DNA of 64,000 bases. Origin: Weimeria sp002480925 (lineage in GTDB: Bacteria; Bacillota; Clostridia; Lachnospirales; Lachnospiraceae). Position 1 is the stretch's first letter. Every line of letters starts with the position of its first letter. The DNA lies in assembly GCF_052064335.1 (NCBI RefSeq), contig NZ_JBQHVU010000009.1:1-64000 (forward strand), in the 5' to 3' direction. The notes under the pieces are model-generated. The model did no database searches. It was not told where the DNA came from and saw only the letters and a program-made list of their open reading frames with translations. The position numbers and the translations under genes were made by a program. Shown piece after piece: positions 1-8,317 of this stretch.

Positions 1-2
1 AA

Positions 3-107
3 ACACCAATTCAGGGCGAAGTCCTGAAAAAGCAGGAGGATCTGTATACAGCGATGGATGTTGCACCGTTATACGCAAAGCCTAGTGTGGAGACACCGGG
101 AATTTAG
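3..107 (+). CDS. C-terminal end of a truncated or cut-off gene
   Basis: An open frame runs in from the left edge and ends at a TAG at 105-107. It encodes 34 residues ending in the peptide AKPSVETPGI. The composition is ordinary protein-like with a charged stretch before it (GEVLKKQEDL). The family cannot be recognised from this much. It may be the true 3' end of a gene lying mainly outside the window or an island remnant. Confidence 0.4.
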   Translation, partial: TPIQGEVLKKQEDLYTAMDVAPLYAKPSVETPGI

Positions 108-121
108 GATGGAACGCTATT

Positions 122-175
122 TCAATAGCAGGTGTGCTTCCGGGAAAAAGTGCTCTTATCTAATATTGCTTCCAT
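122..175 (-). CDS. 17-codon ORF with strong SD (leader peptide or truncated gene)
   Basis: An ATG at 175-173 follows a good SD (GGGAGG, about 7 nt upstream) and is read for 17 codons (MEAILDKSTF...) to a TGA at 124-122. It sits just downstream of a -10-like box and a perfect palindrome. The intact expression signals with almost no coding sequence suggest either the 5' stub of a deleted small gene, such as a self-regulated antitoxin, or a leader peptide. No family is recognisable. Confidence 0.25.
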   Translation of the reverse strand: MEAILDKSTFSRKHTCY

Positions 176-195
176 AATGTTCGCCTCCCTTCGCA

Positions 196-224
196 AAAGT
201 AGGGTATTTCCTACTTTTATTATA
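196..224 (-). promoter_or_regulatory. Palindromic operator overlapping a -10 box
   Basis: A 9-bp perfect inverted repeat (AAAAGTAGG / CCTACTTTT, 6-bp spacer, 196-219) lies directly downstream of and touching a TATAAT (224-219 on the minus strand). A symmetric site at the transcription start is typical of autorepressed genes such as toxin-antitoxin loci. No convincing -35 was found 17 bp upstream. The only ORF it could drive is the 17-codon one at 122-175. Confidence 0.4.
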
Positions 225-349
225 GCGAAGGCTTTCAAAATATAAAGCACTAAATCTTAACTTCCAGCCTTTTTGACGCTCAACCAGTCAGCCGAGTGAA
301 AGCGCAGGCGCCCACCCGAACTGCCTGCTCTTATTTATCCTTTCTGACA

Positions 350-398
350 TCCAATCACGAGTCACAACCTACCAAATATCTAATCACGAGTCTCAACC
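350..398. repeat. Imperfect 20-bp direct repeat, two copies
   Basis: TCYAATCACGAGTCWCAACC occurs at 350-369 and 379-398, 29 bp start to start, in the non-coding stretch downstream of the Fic gene. Only two positions differ. The role is unknown; it could be a recombination scar. Confidence 0.5.
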
Positions 399-412
399 CA
401 GTTTGTCGTTAA

Positions 413-444
413 CTTGGTCGGTATCTTGGTCGCTTATCTTGGTC
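413..444 (-). repeat. 12-bp repeat just past the Fic stop codon
   Basis: GACCAAG recurs three times on the minus strand immediately after the Fic stop, with spacings of 12 and 13 bp. In the right frame a 12-bp unit of this kind encodes Asp-Gln-Val/Asp-x, a tail repeat I know from some Fic and Fic/HTH proteins. Here the TGA and the 13-bp spacing put it out of frame, so it looks like a decayed or phase-shifted C-terminal tail. Confidence 0.4.
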
Positions 445-446
445 GG

Positions 447-1448
447 TCACCGATCAAGTTGCTTTCTCCTGTACCTCTGATTTCGGCTGTTAGGTTTGTC
501 GGGAATTGTCATTTCAATAACTCCTTGTGCTAATGCCGGATTCAGATAGTTCTTGCGAAACGTCGGCCTATGAGAGAGGTCAAGTCTCTCCATGATTTGA
601 GCAGTGGACAATTCCTCGTCACCGAGAACATCAAGCAGTTTCTGTACTGAAGGATTTGTCTTTTTAACCGCCTCGTCAGCATCCCCTACAACTGTCGTTT
701 CTCTCAGAGTATCAAGGATGATTTCCAGCATGAACTCTACAAATGCGCTGCTATCAGATTCCCGGTCTGATTTGCCGAGGGCGTCATAGTACTCCTGCTG
801 TCGGGAACGAATCAGTTCTTCTATCGGCAGCCAGTAAAATATCTCATTCCATTTTCCCAGAAGCAGACTATGCCACATCCTGCCCGTTCGTCCATTTCCG
901 TCTGCAAACGGATGGATAAATTCGAACTCGTAATGGAAGATCGCACTGCGGATCAAAGGGTGGATTTCGGAGGATTTGTACCAGTCGAACAGATCCTGAA
1001 TTTCTCCAGGTACAAGTCTTGCAGGAGGAGCCATATGGACGACTACATCTCCATCAAACACGCCTACCCCTCCGGAGCGAAATTTCCCATTCTCCGGAAT
1101 CAAGCCTTCCATCATCATCTTATGAGCCTTCAGCAAATCTTTCACAGAATAGGGATCAAGAGAAAGCATCATCTCGTATGTATCGTAGGCATTCTTCACT
1201 TCCCGGATTTCATTTGGGTTTCCAAGGATATGCTTTCCATCAATGATGGCCGTAACTTGTTCAAGAGAAAGAGAATTATGCTCAATGGCAAGCGACGAAT
1301 GAATTGTCCGTATTCTGTTTTCTTTTCTCAGATGCGGATTCAGATTGCCATGCGAGAGCACTTTGATCCTGCCGATCTGCTCGCTGATATCTCCCACAAG
1401 ATTGGTTATCTTATCCGTCATGTGAAATGGCGGTTTATACTCATTCAT
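447..1448 (-). CDS. Fic family protein (predicted AMPylating enzyme)
   Basis: Fic proteins transfer AMP or other nucleotide moieties from NTPs to target hydroxyl groups and often act as toxins or stress regulators. The full core motif HPFADGNGRTGR is at about residues 179-190, with catalytic His179. An N-terminal helix SSLAIEHN (residues 51-58) matches the auto-inhibitory [S/T]xxxE motif, so this is probably a class II, self-inhibited Fic. A winged-helix-like segment follows near the C-terminus (STAQIMERLDLSHRPTFRKN). The start chosen is the ATG at 1448, which has a GAGGTG SD and overlaps the upstream stop as ATGA; a longer frame to 1547 lacks this support. It is translationally coupled to the oxidase-like gene upstream. 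The target is unknown. Confidence 0.88.
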   Translation of the reverse strand: MNEYKPPFHMTDKITNLVGDISEQIGRIKVLSHGNLNPHLRKENRIRTIHSSLAIEHNSLSLEQVTAIIDGKHILGNPNEIREVKNAYDTYEMMLSLDPYSVKDLLKAHKMMMEGLIPENGKFRSGGVGVFDGDVVVHMAPPARLVPGEIQDLFDWYKSSEIHPLIRSAIFHYEFEFIHPFADGNGRTGRMWHSLLLGKWNEIFYWLPIEELIRSRQQEYYDALGKSDRESDSSAFVEFMLEIILDTLRETTVVGDADEAVKKTNPSVQKLLDVLGDEELSTAQIMERLDLSHRPTFRKNYLNPALAQGVIEMTIPDKPNSRNQRYRRKQLDR

Positions 1449-1963
1449 GAATGGCACCTCTTCCATATCTGCCTGCTGCCAAATCCATCTTTCTTGAAAT
1501 CCGAATTCAGGCAGGTAATCTCTGACGGCACGATCTTCAAAAGCCACATAGGCTCTTTAAGTTTCTTCAATGCTTCCATCGGTATCTTTCTGAACTCCGC
1601 GACATTCTTATATTCATCGGAGAACAGCTCGACAGGCTCCGCTGTTCCTTCGATCTGCAGTGACCTAAGTCCGCCAAAGGAAGCGCTCGTCTCGAAGACC
1701 GCTGCCGCGATATGCTTATTCTCCTTCAAGGCTTTGAACTTAAGCCCGCCTTCGGTGAAGATCCAAAGTGCTCCGGCATACCAACTGTACTCAAGCGGCG
1801 TGCAGCGAATAAAATCCTTCGTGGCAGTTGCCAGGGCAAGAACCTTATGGGATGATAAGAACTCGTCTATCCAGCTGTACAGAGCATCAGCATCCAGTTT
1901 CTTTTCGGTTTCATCTTTTCGAGTCCAGAAGGACTCAGCCTGTACATATTGTTCTTCAGTCAT
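1445..1963 (-). CDS. Pyridoxamine 5'-phosphate oxidase-like flavin protein
   Basis: This 172-aa protein has the split-barrel pattern of the PNPOx-like family, which binds FMN or F420 and reduces or oxidises small substrates. The N-terminal helical segment with DEFLSSHKVLALATA, the central strand pair and GGLRSLQIEGTAEPV fit the fold. The substrate cannot be read from the sequence. Its stop codon overlaps the fic start by 4 bp, so the two are co-translated. No good SD precedes the ATG; a hairpin sits 20 bp upstream instead. It lies in island debris and may be a passenger. Confidence 0.65.
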   Translation of the reverse strand: MTEEQYVQAESFWTRKDETEKKLDADALYSWIDEFLSSHKVLALATATKDFIRCTPLEYSWYAGALWIFTEGGLKFKALKENKHIAAAVFETSASFGGLRSLQIEGTAEPVELFSDEYKNVAEFRKIPMEALKKLKEPMWLLKIVPSEITCLNSDFKKDGFGSRQIWKRCHS

Positions 1964-1981
1964 AAATATTTAGCGGGGAAA

Positions 1982-2002
1982 CCCACAGGAAAAGCCTGTG
2001 GG
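1982..2002 (-). terminator. Perfect 8-bp hairpin upstream of the oxidase-like gene
   Basis: CCCACAGG and CCTGTGGG pair around a 5-nt loop, with a short TTT on the minus-strand side. It lies in the 5' region of the oxidase-like gene and could be a weak terminator or attenuator. A plus-strand T run at 2024-2031 is too far away for a classic terminator. Confidence 0.35.
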
Positions 2003-2398
2003 AGGAACCGCGTTTAACCTACCTTTTTTTGTTCTACAAGATAGCTACTACGCATTTTTAACTTCCCTGCATACACCCTATCACACATACCATAGCGATA
2101 CATACCGCTACAATCCGTTTAAGTCCTATTCCCACTCTGCCTGCTTTTGTTATCATAAAAAACTCTCACTTTCCCCCGTTGCTGCGGTTGACTGGATTTT
2201 TTGTTCTCACATATTATATGCCCAGCATATTGAAGTTTTTGCAGGGCAATTTATAAATTTACTTTACTATTTTACAAAAAATAAGTGAGAAAAACAATAT
2301 GGTGTATTCGGTTGGTGACATGACACGTTGTTTGGTTTTTTCGGTTTCAAGTTCTGACTATACGACGTAAATCTATCATCACATATCAGATATCGAAG

Positions 2399-2470
2399 TC
2401 ATTCCTGGATAAGATTTCTCTTTCCTTCGGTCATTGGTTTAGGTTTGTAAACTTTTTTTCTGTTTGCCAT
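2399..2470 (-). pseudogene. 5' stub of an IS256/mutator-type transposase
   Basis: An ATG at 2470-2468 with SD ATAGGAGG is read for 23 codons, starting MANRKKVYKPKPMTEGK, and then hits a TGA. From memory this opening matches the N-terminus of IS256-family transposases of Clostridia, which continue for about 400 residues. Everything after residue 23 is missing, so the element is dead. The identification rests on a short segment. Confidence 0.5.
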
Positions 2471-2474
2471 AATA

Positions 2475-2516
2475 AAAGGCCTCCTATGATTTAATATTTT
2501 ATCATAGAAGACCTTT
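2475..2516. repeat. 16-bp near-perfect inverted repeat before the transposase stub
   Basis: AAAGGCCTCCTATGAT and its complement pair at 14 of 16 positions around a 10-nt AT-rich loop. The transposase stub's SD lies inside the left arm, so folding would hide the ribosome site. Insertion sequences sometimes use this to limit read-through expression. It may also mark the end of the element. Confidence 0.45.
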
Positions 2517-2519
2517 GTA

Positions 2520-2705
2520 TTGTCTAATTTACAGAGTTTTTTTCACAGGCTCTCTGAGGATTTTCTTCAGGCCTTCGAAAATATCTCGGACAGCCTTACC
2601 GAATTCACACTAGATGCCTTGAGCGGACTGGTCGACCACGTAACAATCTACGCAAAGGACGACATCCGGGTAACCTTCCGCAACGGGCAGGAAATCCGGG
2701 CATAA
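2520..2705 (+). pseudogene. C-terminal remnant of a large serine recombinase
   Basis: The last 30 or so residues, DALSGLVDHVTIYAKDDIRV..., match the ending typical of recombinase-type serine integrases of Lachnospiraceae, which finish with a VDxVTVY/FTFKDGxEI pattern. The catalytic resolvase domain, the recombinase domain and the zinc ribbon are absent. The region is therefore the 3' scar of a lost mobile element. The first 20 codons do not look homologous and may be junction sequence. Confidence 0.5.
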
Positions 2706-2749
2706 AGAAAACAGCCTGACTACCAGGAAACGATCCTGGCAATAGAAGA

Positions 2750-2786
2750 AAAACAGACCACTCAAGCTATCCTAGCGGTCTGTTTT
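2750..2786. terminator. Bidirectional terminator, 10-bp stem
   Basis: AAAACAGACC (2750-2759) pairs perfectly with GGTCTGTTTT (2777-2786). The A run on one side and the T run on the other allow it to work in both directions. It ends the long minus-strand defence operon (last stop at 2790) and the recombinase remnant coming from the left. Confidence 0.8.
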
Positions 2787-2789
2787 GCA

Positions 2790-4334
2790 TTATTCTACAT
2801 ATCCTATTTTCGATACTCCAATAACACCTCTTCTTAAAAACTTAATTCCTAGACTGTCAGGCTGAATTGTATCATAATCAAAGGTTTCTGTTTCAAATGA
2901 ATCAGGATCAAAGGTTTCAGGTTCGAATGACTCATAATCAAAGGTTTCTACTCCGATATCTTTAATTACATCATCCGGAAGCTTATAATCCTGATCCACA
3001 AGGCCAAACAACGTAATCCCTGTCTCTGCGCAGAATGTAATAGTAGCTTGCTGTCCGATTTTGTAAATGAATGATCCTACTCCTACTACCGATCCTACCA
3101 TACTTCCAATCATGTATCCCAATACGGGAACAGGTATGATGGTCTGAGCAACTGCTCCTACTGCCATTGACGAAGTCGTGAGGAATACATCTCGCACCAG
3201 TTCATTCGATAATTCTGTACGGCTCTTTTTACCCTGCGCTACCTGATATGCATTTTTCAGGGTATTCATCGCAATAACTGTAACCGCTGATATTATTCCG
3301 GGGCTGATATCTTTCAGGCTTTCTCCAAGAATACCGCTCTTGCAGCACGCTGTAATAGCAGAAGCAACACTGCCTCGAATAAAACCTTCCGAAGTTCCCG
3401 AGACGGCGGCAAATCCTATCTTCTTGAACTGGCCTTCCTCTATCTCACCATTCTTTATAAGATAGTCAATCGATTTATATATCTCAGGACCGACTTTTAA
3501 GACCAGAGAAATAACTGCGGCGCTCATACCAGCCTTCAATGACTGTTTTACTATGAGTTCTGCGTTTAAAAGTTCAGGCGCTTCAATACCGAAATTCTCT
3601 GCTTTGAACTTTCCCTCTTTTGCCAGCTGAGCCAGTTTTTCTGCATCATCCTTACTCAACGGAATAGACTCATTTCCATCGGTATCAGCAATTCTGTCTC
3701 TAAGCATATCAAGTGTTTCTTGGTATCTCTTGACTTGTTCCGGACGCCTTGCTCCTTCCTTTGCGATCATCTCTTCCAGCCATTTAGTCGCTTCCGTCAT
3801 CTGGTCACGAGGGATAACCCTGATTTGTCCTGAATAAATCGGATCATTGATGACTGCATCGCTGTCGTACTGCCTGTCAGATAGGAATTTTGCTAAGTCA
3901 TCTTTTCCGCCATGAGACTGATATTCTTTGAAACGCTGAAACACACTGATTGCCTGAGCTTTGGCGCTTTCCTGTCCGTTAGCATAATATTTCAATCCAT
4001 AGTTATTTCCGAAATTAGTCGAAATATCTACAGAGCCAAAATCATGACTTCTATCTACAATCGCTCTATGAACTGATTCGTTTGTGGCCGCATTCACGTT
4101 AAAGGTACCTGCATGCCAAAACTCAGCAATATCACCTTTCAACATCTCCTTGGCTGTCTTCACGCCAGCAAAATCATTTATGCTCTGCTCAAGTGTATTT
4201 ATTTCTTTTTCGACATCGGCGAGATAGTTTGCACGGGAAATCGCAAAATCTTCACCTTCAAAGGCTCCTGCTATGGCTCCGGCACTCTTCTCAAAGAAGT
4301 CATACCCTTCCTTAAAACCGGTTCCTGCCATCAT
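2790..4334 (-). CDS. Uncharacterised 514-aa protein with hydrophobic Gly/Ala-rich core, operon partner B
   Basis: I do not recognise a characterised family. Residues 1-250 are polar and contain a His/Asp/Asn-rich stretch (about 73-115: FWHAGTFNV, HRAIVDRSHDFG). Residues 265-430 hold four to five hydrophobic, Gly/Ala-rich segments (for example VLGYMIGSMVGSVVGVG) that look like glycine-zipper membrane helices. Residues 462-495 are a short acidic repeat of the type ETFDYESFEP. The last residues (KFLRRGVIGV...) are basic. The start overlaps the stop of the 238-aa gene as ATGA, so the pair is translationally coupled. It is the last gene of the restriction operon and ends in a strong terminator. 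Membrane insertion and an effector role are inferred from layout and hydrophobicity only. Confidence 0.7.
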   Translation of the reverse strand: MMAGTGFKEGYDFFEKSAGAIAGAFEGEDFAISRANYLADVEKEINTLEQSINDFAGVKTAKEMLKGDIAEFWHAGTFNVNAATNESVHRAIVDRSHDFGSVDISTNFGNNYGLKYYANGQESAKAQAISVFQRFKEYQSHGGKDDLAKFLSDRQYDSDAVINDPIYSGQIRVIPRDQMTEATKWLEEMIAKEGARRPEQVKRYQETLDMLRDRIADTDGNESIPLSKDDAEKLAQLAKEGKFKAENFGIEAPELLNAELIVKQSLKAGMSAAVISLVLKVGPEIYKSIDYLIKNGEIEEGQFKKIGFAAVSGTSEGFIRGSVASAITACCKSGILGESLKDISPGIISAVTVIAMNTLKNAYQVAQGKKSRTELSNELVRDVFLTTSSMAVGAVAQTIIPVPVLGYMIGSMVGSVVGVGSFIYKIGQQATITFCAETGITLFGLVDQDYKLPDDVIKDIGVETFDYESFEPETFDPDSFETETFDYDTIQPDSLGIKFLRRGVIGVSKIGYVE

Positions 4335-5047
4335 AACGTTTCCTCACTAAACCCGAGGAAGTCACTGAGCCCTTGCATATAGAACAACAAGGTGAGGCAT
4401 GAGTATTCCTGATCTTCAATCTTCTTGCTGTTAACAGCTGTATTCAGATCCATAGAGGCTTTATTGATGTTCTTTGCAGCAGTATTAAGAACTTTAACAC
4501 TTTTTTTCTGAATCTCGCGAGCCGCATCCCTCAGGAACCTTGGCGGTGCAAAAGGCTTTTTCTTGACATCTGCTTTTTCAATAGCTTCATCAATCTCTAT
4601 AGAAGCAGTTTCGATGACATCGCCTATAATGTATGGAAGTTTAAGGACATTATTCTTCTCTTCAAGTGCCTTTATTTCTGGCTGATATTCTGTTGCAAAT
4701 GCGATAAAGTCATCATATTCATCAGCCGGGACAACACTCTCAACAAACATAACGCCTTGTTCCCCCAGCCATCCGTATTTCATTCCATATCTTGAAAACT
4801 TCTCTTGCATGAAGTTTCTCTTTTCCTTAATAAGGCTGCTATTTCCTATAAACAAAATATATTGTTCTGACGAAATCTGGGCAGCATTAGAAGCGTATTC
4901 CTTCTCAGTCCAAACCTGAGCCGCTGTTGATCCATCTTTGATTCCAATGACAGAATCGCCCTTATCGTCCTTTAAACTGATAAGCTGCGAAAGAAAGGTG
5001 CCATAGGTCTTGAGGCGCTCCTCACATACAATTATCAACTTTTTCAT
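4331..5047 (-). CDS. Uncharacterised 238-aa protein, operon partner A
   Basis: No known domain is recognisable with confidence. The first 120 residues alternate hydrophobic strands and helices (KKLIIVCEER, QYILFIGNSSL, GVMFVESVV), like a small Rossmann or TIR-like alpha/beta domain. Residues 150-238 are helical and Lys/Glu-rich with an amphipathic stretch (REIQKKSVKVLNTAAKNIN). A strong GGAGG SD lies 9 nt before the ATG. The gene begins 68 bp after the type III Res gene on the same strand and overlaps the 514-aa gene by 4 bp. A sensor or regulator feeding the 514-aa partner is plausible but not shown. Confidence 0.65.
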   Translation of the reverse strand: MKKLIIVCEERLKTYGTFLSQLISLKDDKGDSVIGIKDGSTAAQVWTEKEYASNAAQISSEQYILFIGNSSLIKEKRNFMQEKFSRYGMKYGWLGEQGVMFVESVVPADEYDDFIAFATEYQPEIKALEEKNNVLKLPYIIGDVIETASIEIDEAIEKADVKKKPFAPPRFLRDAAREIQKKSVKVLNTAAKNINKASMDLNTAVNSKKIEDQEYSCLTLLFYMQGLSDFLGFSEETL

Positions 5048-5115
5048 TCGTATCTTCCTCCTTTACTCCGATCTATTGTTTTTCCATAAGCCATACTCAA
5101 TTACCATTTCATCAA

Positions 5116-8100
5116 TTAATTTGCATTCATCATGCTGAGCAGATTCTGGTAGGAATCCACTTGTCCGTAAACCACATCGTCTGTTGAAATCTCGTTAAAC
5201 AGCTTCTTGGCACATTTTATTTTTGCCTGTTCGATAGGACGCAGATCCATGCTGTCCATCGAGCCCTTTGTCTCTGCCACAAAGTAAATGTGTTTCACAG
5301 TTCCCTTCTGAAAGGCAATCGCCCAGTCGGGAGCGTAATTACCTACCGGAGTCGGAATCTGAAAACCGCGCGGGAGTTTCGCATAGACTACGACCTTGTC
5401 GTCCAGATCCATGTCCTCGGCAAATTTACGCTCGATAGACTTCTCTGCTGTCCCATCGGCAAAGACATAATCTTGCACATTTTTCTTAGCCAGATATGCC
5501 CTGGAGAAGTCCTTGTTCTTCTCCGCGGTAAAAATCTCTGAGTCGTAAGTTCCGTCTGTCTTGTTATAGGTAATATCGTCAACAATCATAGTAGCCTTTT
5601 CTTCGTTGATTAACCGCGACACCTTGGAAATGAACTCCTCAGGATTGTTAACATACATAGCAAACTTAAGCGGTGAGATTCCTTTCAGGATTGCCGTGAC
5701 AGTTCTTCTGGTAAGGTGTGTCCCGGCACCAATCTTCCCTATCAGGTCATACTTTACCTGGCTGGTCTCGCCTCGATCCAAATTGTAGGTATGGCTCTTC
5801 TCAGCGACAAAACCGCTGCCGGATTTTACCGTATCAGCAGACCAGTCCTCGCCCTGTGTCCCTGTGGTAACTGTGTACTGGAGCTTCGCGACAAAGAGCT
5901 TCTCATCAATATGCTGAATTGACTTCTGAATCAGCTCCTCACTGTCAAAATGCACTGTGTAACTCCACTTGTGGTTGATGTAATTCCAGAGTGTCTGGAA
6001 CTCCTTCTTGTAGAAATTATCATTCAGCGCGTTCTCCTGAATCTTGGTCGCATTGCCGTCATCGATCATGCCGTCAAGCGCATGCTCATCGAAGATACCC
6101 TGCACGAGTGCATGAACACCATCAGCAATGTCTTTCACCTTTTCCGGCAGCGGAGCCAGCGTCTTGTTCTCAGTGTCGGCACGATACTTGTCCGTCACAT
6201 GACCATCTTCGTCAATGTAATCATTCTTCGCGAGATAGAAGTAAATCGTATGCGCCTGATCACTGGTGACGGTAATTACATCATCACCGATCTTAAGCCA
6301 CTTGCCCTGGAAATACTCCGGAGTTGCCTTTGTCGGGCGCTCGTACAGGTCATCCTTGATTTCCTTCTGAAGAGAAGAGACAAAGTCCTTGTAGCCGTCG
6401 CTGGCGATAACCGTCAGCTTATTCACCTGCTGCACCTCTGAGCCGAGTACATGCTCGTCCATCCGGTCGCCGGATTGATTCACACAGATACGAAGACCTC
6501 GTCCTACTTCCTGCCGCTTGTTGGTGGTGGAGTCCCCGCCATGTTTCAGGGTGCAGATCTGGAAGACATTCGGATTATCCCATCCTTCTCGCAGAGCAGA
6601 GTGGGAGAATATAAACCGCACGGGGTTATCCAAAGACAGCAGTTTCTCTTTGTCTTTAAGAATCAGTTCATAAGCGGACTCGTCATCGCTGATATTCGTG
6701 CCGCGCTTGAGTCTAGGATCTGCTTTGTGCCCTTTCTTGTCAATGCTGAAATACCCGGCATGAGTGTCATGGACATCAATGCTGCGCAGATACTGTTCAT
6801 AAGGAGTATTGAAAAGGCTCAGATATTCATTCAGAATCGCTGTATATTCCTCCTCAAACATCTGCCCATATTCTGAATTGACCTCATTGCCGTCCGCATC
6901 GTACTTCCGGTAATTCTCAACCTTGTCGATAAAGAACAGTGAAAGTGTTTTAATACCGCGATTGTAGAGTTCTTTTTCCTTCTCAAAGTGAGAGCGGATT
7001 GTCTCCCTAATCTGCACCCGGCGGATATCCTTCTCGCTGACATCGCCCAACACTTCACCAGTATGAATCTCCACATTATTTGTGAATGTCACAATACCGC
7101 GTATCGGATCGATTTCGTTAATGTGGTAGCCATTATATTGCTCCATACCTTTAGAAAGAGCGTAGAGGTCATCATCGACACCTACGATACGAGTCTCCCG
7201 GTTAATGGATTTGTCATAACCGATTTCAAATTTCAGGCGAGCCATTGGTGGCTTCTTTGGTGAAATAACGATATCTTCAAGGAACAGATATCCATCTGTC
7301 CCACGAAGGTTCTTGATATCGAAGCCCTTGACTTCAATTTTCTTAACCAGCTTCATCCGGTATGCATCCAGCGCATCCAGAACATAAACCAGGTCATGAT
7401 GTTCTTTATGTGTTGCGGAATAGTTCAGAGTGAAGAGCGGATTAAATTCCTTCAGAGATTCCTGTGTCTTCTGACCACCCATTTTCTGCGGTTCATCCAG
7501 AATCACAATCGGACGGTTAGCCTGAATGACATCAATAGGCTTGCGGCTGCCAAACTCATCCAATTCCATACGGATTCTGCGGGCATCCTTACCGCGGGCA
7601 TTGAACGCCTGCACATTGATGATCATGACAGACAGATCGGCACTTGAACTGAAGTTATCGATATCCGTCAGATTCTTAGAGTTATAGACAAAGAAACGGG
7701 CCTTCTTGCCGTACTGCTCCATGAAATGGTCCTGCATCATCTCGAAACTCTTCTGTACACCTTCGCGAATAGCGATAGATGGTACAACCACGATGAACTT
7801 GCTCCAGCCATATTGCTTGTTCAGCTCGAACATGGTTTTGATGTAGACATAAGTTTTCCCGGTTCCGGTTTCCATTTCCACATCAAGAGAGCAGGCTCCC
7901 ATATGCTTTGCCAAAGATGAGGATTCTTTGATGTTGTTATCGTTCTGAACGTCCTGAATGTTTTTTAGAATCTGGTACTGATCCAAAGCGACCGGTGCAT
8001 TGGCAAATCCCATGTACAGTTCTTCGTCAGACAGATTGTAATTAAAAAGATCACGTTCTATTTCCTGCGTTCCGGTATCCCGGCGATAGCTTATCTTATC

Positions 8101-8193
8101 CTGATACGGCTGACCGGCGAATACCCTGACTACACTATTAACCGCATCCGTCTGATAGCTCTGTATGGTAAATTTAAATTTCATTTCTGCCAT
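5116..8193 (-). CDS. res: Type III restriction enzyme, Res subunit
   Basis: Res is the helicase-nuclease that works with Mod: it moves along DNA using ATP and cuts near unmethylated head-to-head sites. This 1025-aa protein has Walker A TGTGKT at residues 109-114, motif II DEPQ, motif III SAT, and the C-terminal helicase motifs SALREGWDNP and EVGRGLRIC. The C-terminal nuclease centre reads APDW...AETKG, a PD-(D/E)XK arrangement. Length and motif order are normal for the family, so it should be active. AAGGA lies 7 nt before the ATG. It follows mod and the small DUF1016 gene; the 124-bp gap in front of it contains a hairpin. Confidence 0.93.
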   Translation of the reverse strand: MAEMKFKFTIQSYQTDAVNSVVRVFAGQPYQDKISYRRDTGTQEIERDLFNYNLSDEELYMGFANAPVALDQYQILKNIQDVQNDNNIKESSSLAKHMGACSLDVEMETGTGKTYVYIKTMFELNKQYGWSKFIVVVPSIAIREGVQKSFEMMQDHFMEQYGKKARFFVYNSKNLTDIDNFSSSADLSVMIINVQAFNARGKDARRIRMELDEFGSRKPIDVIQANRPIVILDEPQKMGGQKTQESLKEFNPLFTLNYSATHKEHHDLVYVLDALDAYRMKLVKKIEVKGFDIKNLRGTDGYLFLEDIVISPKKPPMARLKFEIGYDKSINRETRIVGVDDDLYALSKGMEQYNGYHINEIDPIRGIVTFTNNVEIHTGEVLGDVSEKDIRRVQIRETIRSHFEKEKELYNRGIKTLSLFFIDKVENYRKYDADGNEVNSEYGQMFEEEYTAILNEYLSLFNTPYEQYLRSIDVHDTHAGYFSIDKKGHKADPRLKRGTNISDDESAYELILKDKEKLLSLDNPVRFIFSHSALREGWDNPNVFQICTLKHGGDSTTNKRQEVGRGLRICVNQSGDRMDEHVLGSEVQQVNKLTVIASDGYKDFVSSLQKEIKDDLYERPTKATPEYFQGKWLKIGDDVITVTSDQAHTIYFYLAKNDYIDEDGHVTDKYRADTENKTLAPLPEKVKDIADGVHALVQGIFDEHALDGMIDDGNATKIQENALNDNFYKKEFQTLWNYINHKWSYTVHFDSEELIQKSIQHIDEKLFVAKLQYTVTTGTQGEDWSADTVKSGSGFVAEKSHTYNLDRGETSQVKYDLIGKIGAGTHLTRRTVTAILKGISPLKFAMYVNNPEEFISKVSRLINEEKATMIVDDITYNKTDGTYDSEIFTAEKNKDFSRAYLAKKNVQDYVFADGTAEKSIERKFAEDMDLDDKVVVYAKLPRGFQIPTPVGNYAPDWAIAFQKGTVKHIYFVAETKGSMDSMDLRPIEQAKIKCAKKLFNEISTDDVVYGQVDSYQNLLSMMNAN

Positions 8194-8220
8194 ATATTCA
8201 TCCTTCTTCTCTCAATCAGA

Positions 8221-8241
8221 TTTGGCACGCAGCGTACCAAA
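8221..8241. promoter_or_regulatory. 9-bp hairpin between the DUF1016 gene and res
   Basis: TTTGGCACG and CGTACCAAA pair around a 3-nt loop (one G-U type mismatch) 28 bp upstream of res. No T run follows, so it is not a classic terminator. It may be an mRNA stability or processing element, or a regulator site setting Res levels apart from Mod. Confidence 0.35.
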
Positions 8242-8317
8242 TCCAACTTTCAAACACTTGCTGTGAAGGCTTAAAAATAGATTGCGCATTCCTGAAATGC
8301 ACAATGTTCATATTGCA

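Noticed and set aside
870..1973. 367-aa plus-strand open frame
   Set aside because: It lies opposite the Fic and flavin-oxidase-like genes, which have clear family motifs. Its own sequence is Cys/Ser-rich and unlike a protein.
1998..2288. 96-aa plus-strand open frame in the 556-bp gap 1964-2519
   Set aside because: No SD, Tyr/His/Ser-rich random composition and no family. The gap otherwise holds only a hairpin and the transposase stub.
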